Positions 27,459 through 35,630 of a DNA stretch of 64,000 nt are shown in pieces (the first letter of the stretch is position 1; the number at the start of each line of letters is the position of its first letter). The DNA is from Zoogloea sp041914405 (GTDB lineage: Bacteria; Pseudomonadota; Gammaproteobacteria; Burkholderiales; Rhodocyclaceae). A model generated the notes under the pieces. It did no database searches. It was not told the DNA's origin and saw only the letters and a program-made list of their open reading frames with translations. The stretch is taken from NCBI RefSeq assembly GCF_041914405.1, contig NZ_JAYSDK010000026.1, forward strand, positions 14,799 through 78,798, written 5' to 3'. Made by a program: the position numbers and the translations under genes.

Positions 27459-27538
27459 TCCGCGGGGCAGGTTAATCCACTGTTCGCCGCCACAGTGAGT
27501 TGGCCGGTGGGATCGCTTCACCAAACGAAAGGTATCCA

Positions 27539-27988
27539 ATGAGTATCGCCTGGCAGGCCTTCACGCCCTGGTCTGCGGTCACTGGCGGGGCCCTGATCGG
27601 GCTGGCTGCCACCGCCTTGTTGCTGGTGACTGGCCGCGTCGCTGGAATCAGCGGCATCCTGGCCGGGCTGCTGCGGGCACCGGGCGATCGGGCCTGGCGT
27701 TTCGTCTTTGTGGCCGGCTTGTTGCTGGCGCCGCTGGTGCTGCACCTGTTCGCGCCAGGGCTGGGTGTTCCGGCTCCGGCGGAGGCCCCCGACGCACGTG
27801 TCCTGCTGCTGGCCGGTTTGCTGGTTGGTGTCGGCACGCGTTTCGCCAACGGCTGCACCAGCGGTCACGGGGTGTGCGGCCTGGCTCGCCTGTCCCTGAG
27901 TTCGCTGGCGGCGGTGGCGGTGTTCATGGGCAGCGCGATCGCGGTGGTATTCCTGGTGCGGCACGGGCTGGGGGGAGCAGGGGCATGA
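27539..27988 (+). CDS. YeeE/YedE (TsuA-like) sulfur transporter, N-terminal half protein
   Basis: 149 residues with about four membrane segments. The signatures GRVAGISGILAGLL and VGVGTRFANGCTSGHGVCGLARLS are those of the first half of YeeE/YedE transporters, which import thiosulfate in characterised members; the Cys in GCTSGHG is a conserved functional residue of the family. It starts at the ATG 27539 after GAAAGG. It overlaps the gene for the second half by 4 bp, so the transporter is encoded as two polypeptides. Confidence 0.85.
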   Translation: MSIAWQAFTPWSAVTGGALIGLAATALLLVTGRVAGISGILAGLLRAPGDRAWRFVFVAGLLLAPLVLHLFAPGLGVPAPAEAPDARVLLLAGLLVGVGTRFANGCTSGHGVCGLARLSLSSLAAVAVFMGSAIAVVFLVRHGLGGAGA

Positions 27989-28473
27989 GCGCCTCCCACC
28001 TGAATGAGCGTGCCGCCGTCGCGGTGACCACCGCACAGCCTACCGGTGCAGCCCGTGCCATCGGCTTGCTCGGTGCGCTGCTGTCGGGCCTGCTGTTTGG
28101 CGTCGGCCTGCTGCTGTCGGGCATGACCGACCCGGCCAAGGTGCTGGGCTTTCTGGATATCTTTGGCGCCTGGGATCCGTCGCTGGCCTTCGTGATGGTC
28201 GGTGGCATCGCCGCGGCGCGGGTTGGCGTGGTGCTCATCGGCCGTCGCGGCGCGACCTTTTCCGGGCTGCCGGTGTGCCTGCCGCCCAAGCGCGCCATCG
28301 ATGCCCGCCTGATTGTCGGTAGCGCGCTGTTCGGCGCCGGCTGGGGCCTGGCCGGCTATTGCCCCGGGCCGGCGGTGGTCTCCCTGGGCTTCGGCTCTTC
28401 GTCCGCGCTGGCGCTGGTGGCCGGGATGCTGTTGGGTTTGTGGATCGTTCCTCATTCCCGCTCGCGGCGATAA
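27985..28473 (+). CDS. YeeE/YedE-like sulfur transporter, C-terminal half protein (DUF6691 type)
   Basis: 162 residues with about four membrane segments. It contains LLFGVGLLLSGMTDPAKVLGFLDIFGAWDPSLAFVM and LFGAGWGLAGYCPGPAVVSLG, the second-half signatures with the conserved Cys of GYCPGP. The ATG overlaps the stop of the first half (ATGA). The two proteins should assemble into one channel for a sulfur anion such as thiosulfate. Substrate is inferred from family and context. Confidence 0.83.
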   Translation: MSASHLNERAAVAVTTAQPTGAARAIGLLGALLSGLLFGVGLLLSGMTDPAKVLGFLDIFGAWDPSLAFVMVGGIAAARVGVVLIGRRGATFSGLPVCLPPKRAIDARLIVGSALFGAGWGLAGYCPGPAVVSLGFGSSSALALVAGMLLGLWIVPHSRSRR

Positions 28474-28521
28474 GCAAAGCACTTTTAATTGGTTCGTTTT
28501 CCGGTTGGCCTTGGCAACACT
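28470..28521 (+). promoter_or_regulatory. Sulfur-type promoter motif upstream of the AraC gene
   Basis: ATAAGCAAAGCACTTTTAA then TTGGTTCG (TTGGTT at 28489-28494), 21 bp, and a weak -10 AACACT (28516-28521). The upstream half is nearly identical to that of sbp. The regulator gene starts 30 bp later. Confidence 0.5.
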
Positions 28522-28551
28522 TGAGGCCACTTCACGCCGGACAACGAACCC

Positions 28552-29475
28552 ATGAGCACCGAAACCGATCGTCTTGCCCACTGGCTGGTCAGCGGGCTCG
28601 AACTGGACGCCACCGTCTTCCACGTGGGCCAGTATTGCGGGCCGTGGCGGGCGTCCACCGCCGGCCGGGAGAAGGCCAGCTTCCACCTGGTGCTGCGTGG
28701 CCAGTCCTACCTGCACCTCGACGGCCAGGCGCCGATCGCCCTCGGCGAGCGGGAAGGGGTCTTCCTGCTGCGCGATATTCCCCATTGCCTGACGCCCGAG
28801 CCCGATGCGGGGCCGGCTTTCGAGCCCTGCGACATGCAGCCGATGGTGCCGGCGCTGGACGGCGCCTGCGGGCTGGCCTGCGGCTTCTTCCAGTTCCGTG
28901 GCCTGCTCGGCGAGCTGTTCCGCGGCGCCTTTCCCGACTATGTATTGATCCGCGCCGATTCCGCCGCGCTGAAGGCGGTGGCGCCGCTGTTCGATCTGAT
29001 CCTCGCCGAGGCGGAGCGGGGCGATGGCGCGCCGTCGCCGCTGATCGAGCGTCTCACCGAGCTGCTGTTCTTCTACGTAATCCGTGAGGTGGCGCGCCGC
29101 GACGATGTGGCTGCCGGCCTGCTGGCAGTGGCGCGGCGGCCGGAGTTCGCACCGCTGCTCGACGACCTGCTGCGCGAGCCCGGCAAGCCCTGGTCCATCG
29201 AGGACATGGCCCGCGTGGCGCGCATGTCGCGGGCCAGTTTCTGTCGCCACTTCGTCGAGGCCAGCGGCCAGCCGCCGGCCCAGTTCCTGCTGCAGGTGCG
29301 CATGAAGATCGCCGCGCGCCGGCTGCAGAGCGGCGACAGTGTGCTGCGGGCTGCCGAGCACGTTGGCTACTACTCCCAGGCGGCCTTCACCCGCGCCTTC
29401 AAGAAAGTGATCGGCGAGCAACCGGGCGCCTTCCAGCGCGCGCGCCGCAATCCGCTGCCACACACACACCGTTAG
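28552..29475 (+). CDS. AraC-family regulator with cupin_6 sensor domain
   Basis: 307 residues. The N-terminal part (FHLVLRGQSYLHLDGQAPIALGEREGVFLLRDIPH) is a cupin-type ligand domain. The C-terminal 100 residues carry two helix-turn-helix motifs: WSIEDMARVARMSRASFCRHF and AAEHVGYYSQAAFTRAFKKVIGEQPGAFQRAR. It lies just upstream of the organosulfur operon and is itself preceded by the sulfur promoter motif, so it is probably made when sulfur is short and activates the genes at 29570-34045 with an effector. Confidence 0.9.
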   Translation: MSTETDRLAHWLVSGLELDATVFHVGQYCGPWRASTAGREKASFHLVLRGQSYLHLDGQAPIALGEREGVFLLRDIPHCLTPEPDAGPAFEPCDMQPMVPALDGACGLACGFFQFRGLLGELFRGAFPDYVLIRADSAALKAVAPLFDLILAEAERGDGAPSPLIERLTELLFFYVIREVARRDDVAAGLLAVARRPEFAPLLDDLLREPGKPWSIEDMARVARMSRASFCRHFVEASGQPPAQFLLQVRMKIAARRLQSGDSVLRAAEHVGYYSQAAFTRAFKKVIGEQPGAFQRARRNPLPHTHR

Positions 29476-29569
29476 ACGAAAGAGCAAAAAGCAGCGACGT
29501 TCGTGCATAGAGGGCGTCCCGCCCGATGGGGAGAATGGCTCCATCACGAACAATGCTGTGGAGATTTCC

Positions 29570-30130
29570 ATGACCCGCTTGACCGTCCATACCCCCGCCA
29601 CCGCGCCGGAGGGCAGCCGTGCCTTCATCGACACGGTGATCACCAACAACGGCTTCCTGCCCAACCTGATCGGTGTGCTGGCCAATGCGCCGGCGGCCCT
29701 CGAAACCTACCTCACGGTGTCCGGCATCAACGCCCGCGCCAGCCTCAGCCTGGCCGAGCGGGAAGTGGTGCAGATCACTGCCGCCAGCGTGCATGGCTGC
29801 GACTTCTGCGTGGCCGGGCATACCGCCATCGCCCTCAAGAAGGCCGGCCTCGAGCGGGATCTGGTGCGCGCGCTGCAGGAGCGGGCGAGCACCGGCAACG
29901 CCCGTTTCGACGCGCTGGTGGCCTTCACCCGCGCGGTGATCCTGACCCGCGGCAACGTCGGCAAGGGCGAGCTGGCCGACTTCTTGGCCGCCGGCTTCAG
30001 CGAGCAGCAGGTGCTGGAAGTCATCCTCGGCGTGAGCCTGGCGACCTTGTGCAACTTCGCCAACAACCTGGCCGGCACCGGCATCAACCCCGAGCTGCAA
30101 GCCTACCGACCGGGAGCGCTGGAAGCATGA
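29570..30130 (+). CDS. AhpD/carboxymuconolactone-decarboxylase-like protein
   Basis: 186 residues, cytoplasmic. The CMD/AhpD signature is VVQITAASVHGCDFCVAGHTAIA, with the CxxC pair and His of the redox-active site. AhpD proteins reduce disulfides or peroxides; others are decarboxylases. I prefer the ATG 29570 preceded by GGAG over one 12 bp upstream. It overlaps the acyl-CoA-dehydrogenase-like gene by 4 bp, and pairs like this occur in sulfur-starvation operons, so a redox role in organosulfur oxidation is likely. Confidence 0.82.
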   Translation: MTRLTVHTPATAPEGSRAFIDTVITNNGFLPNLIGVLANAPAALETYLTVSGINARASLSLAEREVVQITAASVHGCDFCVAGHTAIALKKAGLERDLVRALQERASTGNARFDALVAFTRAVILTRGNVGKGELADFLAAGFSEQQVLEVILGVSLATLCNFANNLAGTGINPELQAYRPGALEA

Positions 30131-31212
30131 CGCAGACGATCCGTAGTCAGGACGACGCGCTGGCCTGGGTATCCGCCCACGCGGCATCCCTCGACCGGGA
30201 CGCGACCTATGCCGACCAAGTGGTGCCGGTGCTCGGCGCCGCCGGTTTCTTCCGCATCGGCGTGCCGGCGGAACTGGGCGGCAGCGGTGGCGGCACCTGG
30301 GACGCGGTGGAGGCTATCGCCCGCGTCGCCGAACATTCACTGACCGTCGCCTTCGTCTTTTGGGGGCAGCGCTGCTTCATCGGTTATCTGCTCGACAGCG
30401 ATAACACCGCGCTGCGCGAGCGCACGCTGCCGGCCTTGCTGAGCGGCGAGCTGGCTGGCGCGACCGGCCTGTCCAATGCCATGAAGTACCTGTCGGGCAT
30501 TGAAAACCTGTCTGTCGCCGCGACGCCGACGGCGGACGGCTGGACGCTCGATGGCCGCCTGCCGTGGGTCACCAATCTGCGCCGCAGCGGCTACGTGGTG
30601 GCGGCGGCGGTGGAGCCGACCGACGGCCAGCCGCCGGCGGTGGTGGCCCTTTTCCACGACACGCCTGGCGCGGTGCGCAGCGACGACCTGGAACTGCTGG
30701 CCCTGCGCGGCAGCAACACCGCGGCCATCGACATCCGTGGCGTGGCCTCGGGGGCGGGAGAACTGATCGCCGCCGATGCGCGCGCTTTCCTGCCGCGGGT
30801 GCGGCCAGCCTTCCTGAGCCTGCAGTGCGGCATGTCCATCGGCCTGGCGCGGGCCAGCCTTGCGGCGTCGAAGGCCAGTGGCAGCGCCGCCCGGGCCGGG
30901 CTACAGGCGCGCATCGACGGCATCGAGACCGATCTGGCGGACGCCATCTCTGCATTGCGCAACGGCCTTGCTGACGGAAGTTTTGCAGTCCAGGCGGCGA
31001 CGCTGTTCCGCATCCGCATCCGCCTGGCCGGCATCGTCCGCGAGGCGGCCGACCTGGAACTGGACGCCACTGGCGGCCGCGCCTACCTGCTGGCGACCAC
31101 CGGCGACTTCGCCCGGCGTTGGCTGGAGGCCGCCTTCGTACCGGTCGTCACGCCGAGCCTGACCCAGTTGCACGGCGAGCTGGAACGCCACGCCGCCCTG
31201 AGGGCCGCATGA
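30127..31212 (+). CDS. Acyl-CoA-dehydrogenase-fold flavoprotein (SfnB/DszC-like)
   Basis: 361 residues. The N-terminal helical domain (VPVLGAAGFFRIGVPAELGGSGGGTWDAVEAIARVAEHS), middle beta domain (GATGLSNAMKYLSG, TADGWTLDGRLPWVTN) and C-terminal helices are those of acyl-CoA dehydrogenases. Relatives in sulfur operons such as SfnB and DszC use reduced flavin to oxygenate organosulfur compounds rather than acting on acyl-CoA. The setting, between an AhpD-like protein and an SsuBAC-like importer, supports that class. All three genes overlap by 4 bp. Substrate unknown. Confidence 0.82.
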   Translation: MTQTIRSQDDALAWVSAHAASLDRDATYADQVVPVLGAAGFFRIGVPAELGGSGGGTWDAVEAIARVAEHSLTVAFVFWGQRCFIGYLLDSDNTALRERTLPALLSGELAGATGLSNAMKYLSGIENLSVAATPTADGWTLDGRLPWVTNLRRSGYVVAAAVEPTDGQPPAVVALFHDTPGAVRSDDLELLALRGSNTAAIDIRGVASGAGELIAADARAFLPRVRPAFLSLQCGMSIGLARASLAASKASGSAARAGLQARIDGIETDLADAISALRNGLADGSFAVQAATLFRIRIRLAGIVREAADLELDATGGRAYLLATTGDFARRWLEAAFVPVVTPSLTQLHGELERHAALRAA

Positions 31213-32009
31213 ACAGCCCGCTGGCGGAACCGGCAATCGCCGAAGCCGGCCGCGCGCCGGCGGTGCTGGAAGGCAGTGGCCTGTCCTATGCCCATGCCGG
31301 TGTGGGCACCATCTTCGACGGCGTCTCGTTGACGGTGCGCCGGCGCGAGATCGTCGCGCTGATGGGCTGCAGCGGCTGCGGCAAGTCCACGCTGCTGCGC
31401 GTGCTGGCCGGCCTCGAAAAACCGGTGGCGGGGGAGGTGCGCTTCCTCGGTGACGGGCTGGTCGAACCCCATCCGCGCAGCGCGCTGGTGTTCCAGCAAC
31501 CGAGCCTGCTGCCGTGGCTGAACCTGGCCGGCAACGTCGGCTTCGGCCTCGATTTCGCGCACCAGCCGAAGGCGGCCAGGGCCGAACTGGCCGAGCGTGT
31601 GGCCGCCGCCATCGATGCGGTGGGCTTGGCCGGCCGCGAGGCGGCCTATCCGTCCGAGCTGTCCGGCGGCATGGCCCAGCGCGCGGCGCTCGCACGTGCG
31701 CTGGCGCGGCAACCGGAGCTGTTGTTCGCCGATGAACCCTTCTCGGCGCTCGACGCGATCACCCGCGCCGAGATGCAGGCGTTGCTGGTGGACGTGGTGC
31801 ATCGCTGGCATTCGGCGGTGCTGCTGGTCACCCACGACATCGACGAAGCCATTCTGGTCGCCGACCGCATCGTGCTGATGGGTGGCCGGCCGGGCCGGCT
31901 GGTGCAGGAGTGGACGGTGGACATTCCGCGCCCGCGGGAGGATTTCCCCGAGGCCGTCTCCGCGCTGCGCCTGGCCATCCTCGCGGCGCTACGCCACAGC
32001 AGCCAATAA
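31209..32009 (+). CDS. ABC transporter ATPase, nitrate/sulfonate/taurine type
   Basis: 266 residues. Walker A MGCSGCGKSTLLRVLAG, Q-loop VFQQPSLLPWLN, signature LSGGMAQRAALARAL, Walker B LLFADEPFSALD and switch His VTHDIDEA are all present. Closest in style to SsuB/TauB. It powers the importer formed with the following binding protein and permease. The start overlaps the upstream oxidoreductase (ATGA). Confidence 0.9.
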   Translation: MNSPLAEPAIAEAGRAPAVLEGSGLSYAHAGVGTIFDGVSLTVRRREIVALMGCSGCGKSTLLRVLAGLEKPVAGEVRFLGDGLVEPHPRSALVFQQPSLLPWLNLAGNVGFGLDFAHQPKAARAELAERVAAAIDAVGLAGREAAYPSELSGGMAQRAALARALARQPELLFADEPFSALDAITRAEMQALLVDVVHRWHSAVLLVTHDIDEAILVADRIVLMGGRPGRLVQEWTVDIPRPREDFPEAVSALRLAILAALRHSSQ

Positions 32010-32060
32010 AACTGCACTCGACCGCGCATTGATCTGAAACTCCCACCGGAGACCGACTTC

Positions 32061-33299
32061 ATGGATTACCGATCCGACTCCCGTTCCATCCATATCTGCC
32101 AGTCGCCGGACTGCGGCTGCGGCCTGAGCCGCCGCGACTTTCTGCGCCTGTCGGCGCTCACCGCCGCCAGCGTGGCGGCGCCGCTGCTGTCTGCCGGTGA
32201 CGCGCTGGCCCAGGGCGCGGGCAGCGACCTGCCGGTGAAGATCGGCTACCTGCCGATCACCGACGCCACGCCGCTACTCGTCGCCCACGGCCGCAAGCTG
32301 TTCGAGGCGGAAGGCCTGCGCGTCGAGAAGCCACGCCTGTTCCGCAGCTGGGCGCAGATCGTCGAGGCCTTCGTCGCCGGCCAGGTTAACGTCATCCACC
32401 TGCTGTCGCCGGCCACCCTGTGGGTGCGCTACGGCACGCGCTTCCCGGCCAAGGTGGTGGCCTGGAACCACGTGAACGGCTCGGCGCTGACGGTGGCGCC
32501 GGGCATCAACAGCGTTGCCGAGCTGGGTGGCAAGACCGTCGCGATCCCGTTCTGGTACTCGATCCACAACGTGTTGCTGCAGCAGATCCTGCAGGCCAAC
32601 GGCCTGGTGCCGGTGACCAAGGCGCGGGACGCGGGCCTGGCCCGCAACGAGGTGAACCTGATCGTGCTGCCGCCCGCCGAGATGGTGTCGGCGCTGGCCG
32701 GCAAGTCCATCGCCGGCTTCATCGTCGCCGATCCTTTCAACGCATTGGCCGAGACCGCCGGCGTCGGCAAGGTGCTGCGCCTGTCCGGCGACGTGTGGAA
32801 GAACCACGCCTGCTGCGTGACCTTTCTTGCCGAGCGGGATATCGCCGAGCGCCCGGAATGGGCCCAGCGCGTCACCAACGCCATCGTCAAAGCCCAGCTG
32901 TGGACCCGCAGCAACCAGCTCGACGCCGCCAAGCTGTTGTCCAGCGCCGACGACAACCGCTACACGCCGCATAGCCCGCAGGTGCTCGCCAAGGTGCTGG
33001 CGACCACCGACTACGCCAGCTACGAGGCCAGCGGCGCGGCGCGCAACAAGGGCTGGTACCAGCGGCGCATCGACTTCCAGCCCTATCCCTTCCCGTCCTA
33101 CACCGAAGAGCTGGTGCGCGTGCTGCAGAAGACCAAGGTGGAGGGCGACAACGCCTTCCTGGCCAAGCTCGACCCGCGCTTCGCCGCCCGCGACTTGGTG
33201 GATGACCGCTTCGTGCGCAAGGCCATCGCCGCCGTCGGCGGGCCGTCGGCCTTCGGGCTGCCGGCCGACCTGCTGCGCAAGGAAGTGCTGGCGGTGTGA
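32061..33299 (+). CDS. Tat-exported ABC binding protein, NitT/TauT (SsuA-like) family
   Basis: 412 residues. A Tat signal is visible (SRRDFLRLSALTAASVAAPLLSAGDALA), preceded by a Cys-rich stretch CQSPDCGCG that is unusual before a twin-arginine motif. The mature protein has KIGYLPITDATPLLVAHGRKLFEAEGLRV, LLSPATLWVRYG and FIVADPFNALAE as in nitrate/sulfonate/taurine binding proteins. It should capture an organosulfur anion in the periplasm. The permease gene begins at its stop codon. Confidence 0.88.
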   Translation: MDYRSDSRSIHICQSPDCGCGLSRRDFLRLSALTAASVAAPLLSAGDALAQGAGSDLPVKIGYLPITDATPLLVAHGRKLFEAEGLRVEKPRLFRSWAQIVEAFVAGQVNVIHLLSPATLWVRYGTRFPAKVVAWNHVNGSALTVAPGINSVAELGGKTVAIPFWYSIHNVLLQQILQANGLVPVTKARDAGLARNEVNLIVLPPAEMVSALAGKSIAGFIVADPFNALAETAGVGKVLRLSGDVWKNHACCVTFLAERDIAERPEWAQRVTNAIVKAQLWTRSNQLDAAKLLSSADDNRYTPHSPQVLAKVLATTDYASYEASGAARNKGWYQRRIDFQPYPFPSYTEELVRVLQKTKVEGDNAFLAKLDPRFAARDLVDDRFVRKAIAAVGGPSAFGLPADLLRKEVLAV

Positions 33300-34045
33300 T
33301 GGTGGCGAATCTCCTGCTCCCGCTCACCGGCCTGCTGGCCGCGGCCCTGCTGTGGGCCGTCGGCGCCGGCTGGCTGGCGTCCCACACGCCGGTGGCGGCC
33401 AGCTTTGCACCCGTGCCGGCCTTCGAGGCGCTGTTGCAACTGCTGCAGGGGCGAGACCTATGGACCCACGTGGGCATCAGCCTGCAGCGGGTCGGCATCG
33501 GCCTCGCCATCGCGCTGGTGCTGGGCATTCCCCTTGGCGTGCTGACCGGGTTGTCGAAGTGGTTCTCCCGCAGCACGACGCCGCTGTTCCAGTTTGCGCG
33601 GATGATCTCGCCGCTGTCGTGGATGCCGCTGGCGGTGATGGTGCTCGGCGTCGGCGATGCGCCGGTGTACTTCCTGCTGGCCTTCGCGGCGGTGTGGCCG
33701 ATCCTGCTCAACACCGCGTCGGGCGTGGCCCAGCTCGACCCCAACTGGCTGCTGCTGGCGCGCAGCCTGTCGGCGACCCGTCGCGAGACGATCCTGCGGG
33801 TGATCCTGCCCGGCATCACCGCCCACATCCTGACCGGCGTGCGGCTGGCCATCGGCATCATCTGGATCGTGCTGGTGCCGGCGGAAATGCTCGGCGTGTC
33901 AGCCGGGCTGGGCTATTTCATCCTCGATTCCCGCGACCGCCTGGCCTACTCGGACCTGATGGCGGCGATCCTGGTGATCGGCTTCCTCGGCTACCTGCTC
34001 GACCACGCCGCCCGCAGCCTGCACCGGCGCTGGCTGCACGCCTGA
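33299..34045 (+). CDS. ABC transporter permease, SsuC/TauC type
   Basis: 248 residues with about six membrane segments. The EAA loop appears as ARSLSATRRETILRVILPGITAHILTG, and QFARMISPLSWMPLAVMVLGVGDAP is typical of the nitrate/sulfonate/taurine permeases. Start ATG 33299 shares its A with the preceding TGA; a GTG one codon earlier is possible. Last gene of the operon; a perfect inverted repeat follows. Confidence 0.9.
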   Translation: MVANLLLPLTGLLAAALLWAVGAGWLASHTPVAASFAPVPAFEALLQLLQGRDLWTHVGISLQRVGIGLAIALVLGIPLGVLTGLSKWFSRSTTPLFQFARMISPLSWMPLAVMVLGVGDAPVYFLLAFAAVWPILLNTASGVAQLDPNWLLLARSLSATRRETILRVILPGITAHILTGVRLAIGIIWIVLVPAEMLGVSAGLGYFILDSRDRLAYSDLMAAILVIGFLGYLLDHAARSLHRRWLHA

Positions 34046-34123
34046 GGTGGGAGGCTGTCGCGGGGCAGGGCGGTGTTTGAGCCGCGCCGCCTGGCGCCTG
34101 ACGAGGATGCGCTGTCCAAGCCC

Positions 34124-34190
34124 GTGGGGGCGAATTCATTCGCCCGCGGACTTCGTTCAGCCGACTTTGGGCGAATGAATTCGCCCCCAC
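34124..34190. repeat. Long perfect inverted repeat (REP-like) between convergent genes
   Basis: Twenty-two-base arms at 34124-34145 and 34169-34190, each containing GCGAATTCATTCGCCC or its complement, around a 23-nt loop. It lies between the convergent permease and EAL genes. It probably acts as a bidirectional transcription stop or mRNA-stabilising element and looks like an intergenic palindromic repeat. It has no T run. Confidence 0.7.
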
Positions 34191-34216
34191 GGTTCGCCTC
34201 CACGGTATTTGCCAGA

Positions 34217-35041
34217 TCAGCCGTTGCTCGCGGGCTGTTCCTGCGCGAATGCCGTCGCCCCAACCGGGTGGCCGTAGGCGTAGCCCTGCAGCAGCACATG
34301 CTCGGCGGCCAGTTCCGGGGCGGGCTCTTCCACGTGGGTGACGATGATGCGGGCGTCTTCGCGCAGGCTGCTCAGCCATGTCAGGCTTTCGTGGGCTTCG
34401 ACACCGTAGCCGAGTTTGCGCCGGTCCACCTTCACGAAATGCGGCCACACGGTATTGGAGATGGCCTGCCATTGGGCAGGGGACGCCACGTTCACGGCGA
34501 CGCGGAAGCCGTTGCTGCGGTAGTTGCGCAGCACGAAGGCCAGCAGGTCGGGTTGGGCGCTGGCCTCCGGCGGCGTCTCGATGACGATGCTGTCCGGCGG
34601 CACGCCGAGGGCGTCCACCACGCGGCGGAAGGCGCGGCCGTGGTCGTCGCAGACGGCGGCGAGCAGGCGGCCGTGTACGTTGAGGAAGAGCGGCTGGTCG
34701 TTACCGGCGGTCAGCGCGTTGAGCAGATGCAGCGTGCGGGCCAGGCGGTCGAGGGCGATCAGACGGGCATCCTCCGCCGCCGTGGAGAACAGGCTCCAAG
34801 GGGAAAGGCCGTGCTCGCTGGTGCCGTGGCTGCGCAGTAAGGCCTCGCGGCCGACGATCACGCCGCTGCGGCCATCGACGATGGGCTGAAAGGCACTCGA
34901 CAGCTGGAAACCGAACCAGTCGCCCACGACTGCGCCGCTTTCCGTGCGATGGAGCTGCTTGCCGGGGACGGGCTCTTGCGGCAGGCGGGCGAGAAAGTCC
35001 CGCGCCAGCGGGTTGAGTTGGGGGGCAGCAGCTTCGGCCAT
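34217..35041 (-). CDS. Degenerate EAL-domain protein (probably non-catalytic)
   Basis: 274 residues. An EAL fold is recognisable from FQLSSAFQPIVDGRSGVIVGREALLRSHG, LFLNVHGRLLAAV, IVIETPPE, HFVKVDRRKLG and LQGYAYGHP. The catalytic residues are mostly lost: DDFGTG is replaced by VNVASP, and EGVE by HVEEP, so it is unlikely to cleave c-di-GMP. It may be a sensor or a protein partner. The ribosome site CAAGGAG is good. Its upstream region carries the same sulfur-type promoter as metY and sbp. Confidence 0.82.
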   Translation of the reverse strand: MAEAAAPQLNPLARDFLARLPQEPVPGKQLHRTESGAVVGDWFGFQLSSAFQPIVDGRSGVIVGREALLRSHGTSEHGLSPWSLFSTAAEDARLIALDRLARTLHLLNALTAGNDQPLFLNVHGRLLAAVCDDHGRAFRRVVDALGVPPDSIVIETPPEASAQPDLLAFVLRNYRSNGFRVAVNVASPAQWQAISNTVWPHFVKVDRRKLGYGVEAHESLTWLSSLREDARIIVTHVEEPAPELAAEHVLLQGYAYGHPVGATAFAQEQPASNG

Positions 35042-35095
35042 GGGCAGACTCCTTGGTGGATCGGGTGCGGACCCGCGGTCGCGGTCCGGCTACCC

Positions 35096-35147
35096 AATCT
35101 ATTTCCACCCGGCCGCGGGCGGAACCAAGAAATTCTGCAAAACATAT
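35096..35147 (-). promoter_or_regulatory. Sulfur-type promoter motif upstream of the degenerate EAL gene
   Basis: On the minus strand GCAGAATTTC is followed by TTGGTTCC (TTGGTT complement at 35123-35128), exactly 21 bp, and TAGATT (complement 35096-35101). The start codon lies 54 bp beyond. The match in both boxes and spacing to the sbp, metY and cysK sites is unlikely to be chance. Confidence 0.55.
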
Positions 35148-35185
35148 GCGGGCGCCTGGCCGGGCCGCCCGCGGTGGGGCAGGGC

Positions 35186-35503
35186 TCAGCCCAGCGAACC
35201 GACGATGCTGACTTCCCGCTGCTCCGGGATTTCGTTGTACGACAGCACGGACAGGCCGGGCGCGAACAGCCGCGCGTAGCGGGCCAGCAGCGGGCGGATC
35301 TGCGGCATCACCAGCAGGATCGGGGCTACGTTCTGCTGCTTCATCTGCTCGCGCACCTGGGGCATGTTGGACTGCAGCTGGGCCAGCAGGTTGGGGTCGA
35401 TCGGGTAGTTGTCGAGGGCCGCCTTGCCGCCCTGGCGGGCCTGGTTCAGGGAGCCGAGCTTGTTCTCTCGCTCACTGCCCAGTTCCGCCAAGGGCCGCAT
35501 CAT
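35186..35503 (-). pseudogene. FlhA C-terminal remnant
   Basis: 105 residues whose second half (NVAPILLVMPQIRPLLARYARLFAPGLSVLSYNEIPEQREV) matches the extreme C-terminus of FlhA, the flagellar export-gate protein of about 690 residues. The membrane domain and most of the cytoplasmic domain are missing, and a stop codon lies three codons upstream of the first Met in frame. No other flagellar gene is nearby. It is most simply a leftover of an flhA gene or a duplicated fragment; a functional small protein cannot be excluded. Confidence 0.6.
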
Positions 35504-35577
35504 GTACGTGGATTACGCTACCGAAACCGCCAGCAACAGGATGACGGATGCCCCCGTCTGGTGGGGGTGAAGTACCG

Positions 35578-35611
35578 CCCGATGCCGCCCCCCGCGCCAT
35601 CGGGTTTTTTT
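35578..35611 (+). terminator. Orphan rightward terminator
   Basis: CCCGATG and CATCGGG (35578-35604) enclose a C-rich loop and are followed by T7-8. It would stop rightward transcription, yet no rightward gene lies before it, which fits a region that has lost genes. Confidence 0.6.
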
Positions 35612-35630
35612 CGCTTGTGTGTGGGGGGCG

